Of a stretch of DNA of 12,068 nucleotides, positions 7,587-12,068 are shown piece by piece. Below the pieces are notes generated by a model. The model saw nothing but the letters and a program-made list of their open reading frames with translations, was not told the origin of the DNA and did no database searches. Position numbers and translations under genes: made by a program. Source of the DNA: JAYREN01 sp041908845 (lineage in GTDB: Bacteria > Acidobacteriota > Holophagae > Holophagales > Holophagaceae); assembly GCA_041908845.1 (NCBI GenBank), contig JAYREN010000091.1, forward strand, positions 1 through 12,068. The letters run 5' to 3'. How positions within the stretch are numbered: the first letter of the stretch is position 1; each line of letters begins with the position of its first letter.

Positions 7587-8222
7587 ATGTTCACCGGCCT
7601 GATTCGACACTTCGGCACCCTCGAAGCCCGCGCGCCCCGTTCCGGAGGGGCGCGGCTGCGCATTTTGGCGCCTTGTGAGCTTCTGGAACGGGCGGAGCTG
7701 GGGGCCAGCATCTGTGTGAACGGGGCTTGCCTCACGGCGGTGGCGCGGGATGGAAAGGCCTTCGAGGCGGATCTGTCGGAGGAAACCCTCCAGAAGACCA
7801 CCTTTGGGCGGTTGCCCATGGGCGCCATGCTCCATCTGGAACCTTCGCTGCGAGTGGGCGAACCCCTGGATGGCCACCTGGTGTCGGGGCATGTGGATGG
7901 CGTGGGGCGGCTGCTGGAGCGGCCCCAGGGCGAGGGCCTCTGGCGTTTCGCCATGCCCGCCGAGTTGGCCCCCATGATCGCCCCCAAGGGCTCGGTGGCG
8001 GTGGACGGCATTTCCCTGACGGTGGTGGACTGCGGCGCGGACTGGTTCACCGTGGCCCTGATCCCCGAAACCGTGCGGCGGACGCGGCTGGAAACGGTGC
8101 GGCCCGGCGCGGAGTTCAATCTGGAGGTCGATCCCATCGGCCGCTACGTGGCAAGGGCGCTCGATCTACGGGGCGGGGAGGCCCGGCTGCATCGTTTCGC
8201 GCGAGAGGGTTGGTCGGGCTGA
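7587..8222 (+). CDS. ribE: Riboflavin synthase, alpha subunit
   Basis: This 211-residue enzyme performs the dismutation of two 6,7-dimethyl-8-ribityllumazine molecules to riboflavin and a pyrimidinedione, the last step of riboflavin synthesis. It shows the expected internal duplication of two lumazine-binding barrels: residues about 1-96, with the invariant MFTGLI start and ICVNGACLTAV at 42-52, and about 97-195, with GHLVSGHVDG at 96-105 and SVAVDGISLTVVD at 136-148. The usual IPHT motif reads IPETVRRT here, a change I believe occurs in other homologues. Length matches the family. AGAGG at 7578-7582 may serve as a ribosome site, four bases before the ATG. No other riboflavin genes are present in the window, so the gene appears detached from a rib operon. 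It lies 12 bases after the permease and 15 bases before the thioesterase. Confidence 0.95.
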   Translation: MFTGLIRHFGTLEARAPRSGGARLRILAPCELLERAELGASICVNGACLTAVARDGKAFEADLSEETLQKTTFGRLPMGAMLHLEPSLRVGEPLDGHLVSGHVDGVGRLLERPQGEGLWRFAMPAELAPMIAPKGSVAVDGISLTVVDCGADWFTVALIPETVRRTRLETVRPGAEFNLEVDPIGRYVARALDLRGGEARLHRFAREGWSG

Positions 8223-8224
8223 AG

Positions 8225-8230
8225 TAGACT
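8225..8230 (+). promoter_or_regulatory. Candidate -10 element (TAGACT) just before the thioesterase
   Basis: TAGACT fits TANNNT and ends seven bases before the ATG at 8238, which would place the transcription start at or next to the start codon. The gene has no visible Shine-Dalgarno sequence, which is consistent with a leaderless message. No clear -35 element is seen, and the hexamer lies only three bases after the ribE stop. Confidence 0.3.
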
Positions 8231-8237
8231 CATCTCC

Positions 8238-8681
8238 ATGCTGAAACCCCAGCTTCCCGACCTTTTTGCCGCGGACCTTCCGGACCGCCTCCGGGCGCGC
8301 TTTGCGGGCTTCGGCGTGGTGGAGGGGTGGGGCCTCGAGATCCTGGAAATGGGGCCGGGCCGGGCCCTGCTGCGGATTCGCGCCAACGGCCGCACCAGCA
8401 ACCCCGGGGGCGATATCATCAATGGGGGTGTGCTGGCGGCCCTGGGGGATATGACCAGCGCCCTGGCGCTTTCCACGGCCTTCGACGGCGCCATGCCCTT
8501 CGTCACCTCGGACCTGAACATCCGCTACCTGGAACCCGCCCGGGGGGATGTGGAGGCCGAGGCCACGGTGCTTCGACTCTCCACCCGCAGCGCCATCATC
8601 GCCTGCGAAATCCGCTGCGGAGAGGAAACCGCCGCGATCTGCACCAGCCACTTTGCCGTCAAGCGAAAGCCGGGGAACTGA
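8238..8681 (+). CDS. PaaI-family hotdog thioesterase
   Basis: This 147-residue protein has a single hotdog fold. The family motif appears as DIINGGVLAALGDMTSALAL (59-78). N62-G63-G64 stands where many members have HGG, and D71 occupies the acidic position expected to be catalytic. The strand FVTSDLNIRYLEPARGDVEA, which packs against the central helix, follows. Members hydrolyse acyl- or aryl-CoA thioesters in the cytosol, usually as tetramers; the substrate cannot be told from sequence, and the Asn for His change is shared with other PaaI-like proteins. The N-terminal PDRLRARFAGFGVVE segment fits the usual lead-in. It lies 15 bases after ribE, and its stop is two bases before the channel start, so translation of the latter may be coupled to it. 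Confidence 0.88.
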   Translation: MLKPQLPDLFAADLPDRLRARFAGFGVVEGWGLEILEMGPGRALLRIRANGRTSNPGGDIINGGVLAALGDMTSALALSTAFDGAMPFVTSDLNIRYLEPARGDVEAEATVLRLSTRSAIIACEIRCGEETAAICTSHFAVKRKPGN

Positions 8682-8683
8682 AC

Positions 8684-9748
8684 ATGCCGGTTCGCCGGAA
8701 TTCACCGCCCCTCCAGCGCCTGCGGCACACCCTGATGCTGCTCACACTCGTGGTCCTGGCAGGCGTCCTGGGGTACCGCTGGCTGGCTCACCTGGATTAC
8801 CTGGACAGCTTCTACATGGCCATCACCACCCTGTTTACCGTGGGATTCCGGGAACTGGGTGATGTCAGCGATGCCACCAAACTCTTCACCATCGCCTATC
8901 TCATCACGGGCCTGGGGGTGGCGACCTACGCCATCTCAAACCTAACGGCCCTCATTGTGGAGGGCGACCTCCAGGGCTACCTCCGGGAGCGCCGCATGGA
9001 AAAACGCCTTTCCAATCTCCGCAACCACGTCATCGTCTGCGGTTTCGGCAAGATGGGCTTCCAGGCCGCCTGGGAATTGAAGCAGGCGGGCGTCCCCTTC
9101 TTGATCATCGAGAAGGAACAGGGCAAGGGATCAAAGAATCCCCGCTTCGAGGGCGAGCTGTTTCTCTACGGCAACGCCATGGACGAGTTGATCCTCGAGC
9201 GGGCCGGCATCACTCGTGCCCGGGGGCTCATCACCACCCTCACTACGGACGCGGATAACGTGCTGGTGACGCTCACTGCCAAGCAACTGGCTCCCGACGT
9301 GCCCATCGTGGCGCGCTCTGCCCAGCTCGGCACCGAAAACAAGCTGAAGGCCGCCGGTGCCAACCACATCGTGAGCCCTTACGAAATCGGTGGGCGGCGC
9401 ATGGCGGCGCTGCTGCTGGAGCCAGACCTGATGAACTACGTGGACGTGGTGCTCGACCACAAGCAGATGGAGATGGCCATCGAGCATGTCCTGGTGAGTC
9501 CCGGTTCTCAGTTGGTGGGCCTCTCCATGCGCGAGGCGCGCCTCCGGGATACCACCGGCGCCCTGATCGTGGGCATCCACCGCACGGAGCAGGGCCTGCT
9601 CTTCAATCCTCGGGGCAACGAAACCTTTCGGGCCGGGGACGTGCTGCTGGCCATGGGTAGCCACGACACGCTGAACGCCTTGGTGGGTGTGGCCCGGGGA
9701 GAATCGCGGTTGGCGGTGGAAACTACCGGATCGGCAGAGCAAAGCTGA
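8684..9748 (+). CDS. Potassium channel subunit with RCK (TrkA-N/TrkA-C) domains
   Basis: This 354-residue membrane protein is built as TM1 (about 17-34), pore helix and filter (42-57), TM2 (about 66-87), then cytosolic RCK domains. The filter region is TTLFTVGFRELGD, with T52-V-G-F55 matching the K+ filter TVGY/F but followed by R56-E57 instead of the usual G-D. The RCK N-lobe begins HVIVCGFGKMG, with a G120-x-G122-x-x-G125 nucleotide loop and an acidic E143 at the end of the second strand, which favours NAD(H)-like ligands. A TrkA-C-type domain occupies about 270-345. It probably conducts K+ across the inner membrane under ligand gating. The frame is open far upstream, but ATG 8684 is chosen because it follows the thioesterase stop by two bases, has GGGGA at 8672-8676, and starts a normal N-terminus. 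Its 3' end overlaps the opposing kinase gene. Confidence 0.88.
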   Translation: MPVRRNSPPLQRLRHTLMLLTLVVLAGVLGYRWLAHLDYLDSFYMAITTLFTVGFRELGDVSDATKLFTIAYLITGLGVATYAISNLTALIVEGDLQGYLRERRMEKRLSNLRNHVIVCGFGKMGFQAAWELKQAGVPFLIIEKEQGKGSKNPRFEGELFLYGNAMDELILERAGITRARGLITTLTTDADNVLVTLTAKQLAPDVPIVARSAQLGTENKLKAAGANHIVSPYEIGGRRMAALLLEPDLMNYVDVVLDHKQMEMAIEHVLVSPGSQLVGLSMREARLRDTTGALIVGIHRTEQGLLFNPRGNETFRAGDVLLAMGSHDTLNALVGVARGESRLAVETTGSAEQS

Positions 9749-11081
9749 AGGTCGAGCCGACTCCCTTCTCGCTCTCCACCCAGATGCGGCCGCCGTGGGC
9801 CTCCACGATGCGCTTGGCGATGGCGAGGCCGAGACCGGTGCTGCTCTCGCCCGCGGTGGGCTTCACGCTGAGGCGCCCGAATTCGGTGAAGGCCTTACCG
9901 ATTTCATGCTTGGGGATGCCCTGGCCCTGGTCCCTTACATAGATCTGGATCTCGTTTGCACCGAGCCTGGCGCCCAGGGTGATGCGGGTCTGGGGCTGAC
10001 TGAACTTGATGGCGTTGGTGACCAGGTTGGTGAGCACCTGGTGGATGCGCTGGGCATCCATGGTGAGGAACGGAGGTTCCGGGGGCACTTCCAGGCGCAC
10101 CTCCTGCTGCTTGCGCTGGGCCAGGAGGCTGCTCTCGGCATGGACCTCCTCCAGGAAGGCGCCCAGGGGTTCGGGTTCGAGCCGCAGTTCCAGGCTCCCG
10201 GCTTCGATGGCGCTGACATCCAGAAGATCGTTGACCAGGGTCACCATGGTCTTGGAGGCCTCCTGGAGGGTGCGCAGCACGCGCACCTGGTTTTCCGGCA
10301 GTGGCCCAAGGACACCCCCCACCAGCATGTCCAGGTAGCCCTGCATCACGGTGATGGGGTGGCGCAGATCGTGGGCTGCCATGCCCAGGAAGCGGTTCTT
10401 GACCTGATTGAGCTCCTGAAGCTGCTGGTAGAGCTTGCTCTTCTCCAGGATCATGGCGAGCTGCCCAGCGATCTGCATGAAGAGATCCACATGGAGGTGG
10501 GCGTAGGTGTGTTTCTCCATGCTGGAAAAGAACATGAAGCCCACGGGTTTGCCTGCCGCCACCAGGGGGCAGGTGAGGCTGGAGCGCATGCCCTCTTCCA
10601 GGATGAGGCGCGTGGCCTCGGAGGTTGGGTGGGTCGCCAGGTAGGCCTCCAGATCATTGAGGATGCGGGGCTGTCCATCCAGCAGGATGCCCTGGAGGCT
10701 GCTGCCTTCCATTCGAGCGGTGTAGCCTCGGGGGACGCTCAGCGCAGGTGCTTCCGAGTGGGCCCAGCGGGCGCGGAGCAGTCGTCCGTCATCTTCCAGC
10801 AGGGCAAAACCGATGCGGTCGTAGGGGATGATGGGGCGGAAGGAGGCGTAGACCTTCTCGAGCACTTCATCCAGCAGTAGGCCCGCATTGGCCTGTTCGG
10901 TTACCTTGGCGAGGGATGATATCTCTTCGAATTTCCGCTCCAGCGTTCGCCCCAGTTCCGCCAGTGCCAGCCCGAGCTGGCCCACATCGTCATTACCGTC
11001 GCCGGGGATGGCCACCACGAAGCGCCCCTGGGCCATGGCTCGGGCAGCTTCGCGGTAATGGATGATCCGATCGTCCACCAT
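9723..11081 (-). CDS. Soluble sensor histidine kinase (HAMP-like, GAF, HisKA, HATPase)
   Basis: This 452-residue protein has no membrane segment. Residues about 10-60 look like a HAMP domain (MAQGRFVVAIPGDGNDDVGQ followed by LGLALAEL). A GAF sensor domain spans about 70-215. The HisKA box has the phospho-acceptor His237 in AAHDLRHPI. The ATPase domain has the N box with N356 in NLVTNAIKFS, the G1 box DQGQGIP (D384) and the G2 box STGLGLA (414-420). It should autophosphorylate in response to a small ligand or redox cue bound by the GAF domain and pass phosphate to a response regulator, which is not in the window. The start is well supported: GGAGG at 11088-11092 lies six bases before the ATG. 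Its stop falls inside the convergent channel gene, a 26-base overlap. Confidence 0.92.
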   Translation of the reverse strand: MVDDRIIHYREAARAMAQGRFVVAIPGDGNDDVGQLGLALAELGRTLERKFEEISSLAKVTEQANAGLLLDEVLEKVYASFRPIIPYDRIGFALLEDDGRLLRARWAHSEAPALSVPRGYTARMEGSSLQGILLDGQPRILNDLEAYLATHPTSEATRLILEEGMRSSLTCPLVAAGKPVGFMFFSSMEKHTYAHLHVDLFMQIAGQLAMILEKSKLYQQLQELNQVKNRFLGMAAHDLRHPITVMQGYLDMLVGGVLGPLPENQVRVLRTLQEASKTMVTLVNDLLDVSAIEAGSLELRLEPEPLGAFLEEVHAESSLLAQRKQQEVRLEVPPEPPFLTMDAQRIHQVLTNLVTNAIKFSQPQTRITLGARLGANEIQIYVRDQGQGIPKHEIGKAFTEFGRLSVKPTAGESSTGLGLAIAKRIVEAHGGRIWVESEKGVGSTFSFALPIR

Positions 11082-11193
11082 GGTCGCCCTCCCACGCCCA
11101 TGAATCGAGGCTTGGTCAGTCTCTCTATCGGCGGGGGCTGGGTAGGCTGAAGTTCAGGAATACCCCGGTTGTGCGACCCCTGGGGAATAGATA

Positions 11194-11213
11194 GGGGCCC
11201 CGTGAGGGGCCCC
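11194..11213 (-). terminator. Hairpin downstream of superoxide dismutase
   Basis: Two copies of GGGGCCCC (11194-11201 and 11206-11213) around a four-base loop form a perfect 8-bp GC stem. Read on the - strand it lies 21 bases after the superoxide dismutase stop and is followed by TATCTATT, a poor U-tract, so termination may be partial. It separates the dismutase from the downstream kinase gene, whose own promoter must then lie in 11082-11193. I find no clear promoter there. Confidence 0.6.
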
Positions 11214-11234
11214 ATCCACGAGCACAGAGATGAA

Positions 11235-11819
11235 CTACTTGGCAGCGGCGAGGCGCTTGCTGGCTTCGCTCCACTTGATGTTTTCGATGAAGGCATTGAT
11301 GTAGTCGGGGCGCTTGATTCCGTAGTCCACCATAAAGGCGTGCTCCCAGCTATCCAGCACTAGAAGCAGATCCTGGTCGATGGGCACGCCCAGGTGATGC
11401 TCGGCGAAGAAGTAGGTGTGCAGCTTGTTGTCGCGGCGGTTGCGGGTGAGGATCGCCCAGCCGGGGCCGCCCATGGCCGCGGCCTTGAGGTCGGCCACCA
11501 CCTTGTCTTTGCCGCCGGCGGCTTCCAGGGCCTTGGCGAGCTCGGGGCTGATGTCGCTGTCGGCGCCCAGGTTCTCGAAGTAGAGCTCGTGCAGGAAGGA
11601 GCCATTGAAGGCCACTGCCTCCCGGCGCTTTAGCTCGCTGTACTCGTTGAAGGAGTAGTTGGGCTTGGTGTTGTCGATCTCGGCCAGTTTCGTCTCGATC
11701 TCATTGAGCTTGGCGATGTAGCCCTTGTAGAGGGTGAAGTGCTGGTCGAGCTGGCTGTCGGAAAGCCCCTTGAGCTTGCCGCCCTTCAGGTGGTCATAGT
11801 TCTTCGCGTCGTACGCCAT
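11235..11819 (-). CDS. Superoxide dismutase, Fe/Mn family
   Basis: This 194-residue enzyme dismutates superoxide to oxygen and hydrogen peroxide. Probable metal ligands are H27 (QLDQHFTLYKGY), H77 (FLHELYFENL), D156 and H160 (LDSWEHAF). The fold markers GPGWAIL (118-124) and the C-terminal DYGIKRPDYINAFIENIKW are present. Between H27 and the Y-x-x-x-LN segment the helix is one residue shorter than in E. coli SodB and lacks its H-H pair, as in a subgroup I associate with anaerobic bacteria. Sequence alone does not settle iron versus manganese. There is no signal peptide when it starts at MAYDAKNY, so it is cytosolic. ATG 11819 is preferred over an upstream in-frame ATG at 11864 because AAGGAG at 11825-11830 stands five bases before it. 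A hairpin follows the gene. Confidence 0.93.
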   Translation of the reverse strand: MAYDAKNYDHLKGGKLKGLSDSQLDQHFTLYKGYIAKLNEIETKLAEIDNTKPNYSFNEYSELKRREAVAFNGSFLHELYFENLGADSDISPELAKALEAAGGKDKVVADLKAAAMGGPGWAILTRNRRDNKLHTYFFAEHHLGVPIDQDLLLVLDSWEHAFMVDYGIKRPDYINAFIENIKWSEASKRLAAAK

Positions 11820-11853
11820 GGATTCTCCTTGAGTGTGCCGGTGGGCCGAGAAG

Positions 11854-11859
11854 AGTCTA
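11854..11859 (-). promoter_or_regulatory. Candidate -10 element (TAGACT) upstream of superoxide dismutase
   Basis: Read on the - strand, GGGTAGACT carries a TANNNT hexamer 34 bases before the dismutase start, giving a leader of roughly 27 bases that contains the AAGGAG ribosome site. This is the same hexamer as the one before the thioesterase gene. A matching -35 element at 16-18 bases is not evident. The rest of the intergenic region up to the terminator at 11926 shows nothing else I can name. Confidence 0.3.
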
Positions 11860-11925
11860 CCCATCCGGTCAGTTCATGGGATGCCTGGACCCGGGGATTC
11901 GTTCGGGGGCAGCCCTTCTTTGAAT

Positions 11926-11958
11926 AACAAGAAGCCCCGCGCTGCGGGGCTTCTTGTT
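11926..11958 (-). terminator. Strong intrinsic terminator of the peptidase gene
   Basis: AACAAGAAGCCCCGC (11926-11940) and GCGGGGCTTCTTGTT (11944-11958) are perfect 15-base inverted repeats around a three-base loop. On the - strand the stem begins eight bases after the peptidase stop, and its right arm ends TTCTTGTT, giving a T-rich tail. It should insulate the peptidase gene from the superoxide dismutase gene downstream. Confidence 0.88.
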
Positions 11959-11966
11959 GACGGAGG

Positions 11967-12068
11967 CTACTTCAGCTTCTGCCAGAGGAACGTATAGTCC
12001 AGCGCGGTCATGTGGGCGCGCTGGCTGTTGTTGGCGGCGCCCCCGTGTCCGCCCTCGATGTTCTCGTA
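11967..12068 (-). CDS. Prolyl oligopeptidase family (S9) serine peptidase, C-terminal end only
   Basis: Only the last 33 codons are in the window; the gene continues beyond the right edge. The peptide YENIEGGHGGAANNSQRAHM, then a helix ending LDYTFLWQKLK and a TAG stop (11967-11969), matches the extreme C-terminus of S9A prolyl oligopeptidase-type enzymes. The His in GGHGG is the catalytic-triad histidine, and the following helix closes the alpha/beta-hydrolase domain. Such enzymes cleave proline-containing peptides. Whether this one is secreted cannot be judged without its N-terminus. A strong terminator follows immediately. Confidence 0.82.
   Translation of the reverse strand, partial: YENIEGGHGGAANNSQRAHMTALDYTFLWQKLK

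Noticed and set aside
5946..7892. A 648-codon open frame on the - strand opposite the permease and ribE
   Set aside because: Both strands are long open frames, but the + strand encodes clear APC and riboflavin synthase motifs. The - strand product is a His/Gly/Gln-rich shadow with no domain.
9687..10880. A 397-codon open frame on the + strand opposite the histidine kinase
   Set aside because: The opposite strand carries all the kinase boxes in order and a strong ribosome site; this frame shows only Gly/His-rich shadow composition.
11160..11190. CCCC...GGGG pairing upstream of the kinase, a possible leader hairpin or operator
   Set aside because: The pairing is only four to six bases with a large loop, and there is no supporting motif or second copy.
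11820..11864. Longer superoxide dismutase start at 11864
   Set aside because: It adds a 15-residue stretch not found in the family and ignores the good AAGGAG site serving ATG 11819.
1..12068. Search for tRNA/rRNA genes, CRISPR arrays, insertion sequences, toxin-antitoxin pairs or defence genes
   Set aside because: No spaced direct repeats, transposase or integrase motifs, tRNA-like cloverleaf or known defence domains were seen on either strand by reading; the window is almost wholly filled with recognisable genes.

Overview
This is a GC-rich bacterial chromosomal window of mostly housekeeping and envelope genes. Nothing in it looks like a phage, a transposon, a CRISPR array or an RNA gene. 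The gene content is a large tetratricopeptide-repeat (TPR) scaffold protein, a DUF58 protein, a small form of cytidine deaminase, a compact Fe/Mn superoxide dismutase, and a prolyl-oligopeptidase tail ending in YENIEGGHGG. Together these suggest an Acidobacteriota member of the Holophagae/Geothrix type. That assignment is an impression from protein style, not a measured result. Deltaproteobacterial lineages are the main alternative.

Layout, left to right. The window opens inside the 3' end of fmt (methionyl-tRNA formyltransferase, + strand). It is followed by a + strand gene for a membrane-anchored protein with a TPR-like C-terminal half (334-1806). This gene converges with a - strand operon read right to left: DUF58 membrane protein, cytidine deaminase (cdd), then an 891-residue soluble TPR protein (1819-5949). 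Divergent from that operon, and only about 50 bases away, a + strand cluster begins: APC-family amino-acid permease, riboflavin synthase, PaaI-like hotdog thioesterase, and a two-TM potassium-channel subunit with an RCK/TrkA-N domain (6000-9748). The last gene overlaps, tail to tail by 26 bases, a - strand gene for a soluble HAMP-GAF-histidine kinase (9723-11081). Upstream of the kinase on the same strand lie a hairpin terminator, a superoxide dismutase gene, a strong perfect-stem terminator, and the last 33 codons of a prolyl oligopeptidase-family peptidase that runs off the right edge.

How the genes work together. The + strand cluster is tightly packed (gaps of 12, 15 and 2 bases) but functionally mixed: solute uptake, flavin synthesis, acyl-thioester hydrolysis and K+ flux. 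Two of its internal genes have a TANNNT hexamer 7-9 bases before the ATG, which would fit internal, nearly leaderless promoters. The - strand operon pairs a DUF58 protein, normally a partner of MoxR-type ATPases, with a scaffold-like TPR protein and a salvage enzyme, with no MoxR gene in view. The kinase has no response regulator next to it. No stretch over 300 bases lacks a gene. I do not see a convincing new defence or mobile system. The most interesting points are the DUF58-cdd-TPR operon, the unrecognised anchored TPR-like protein, the atypical channel filter and the possible leaderless starts.
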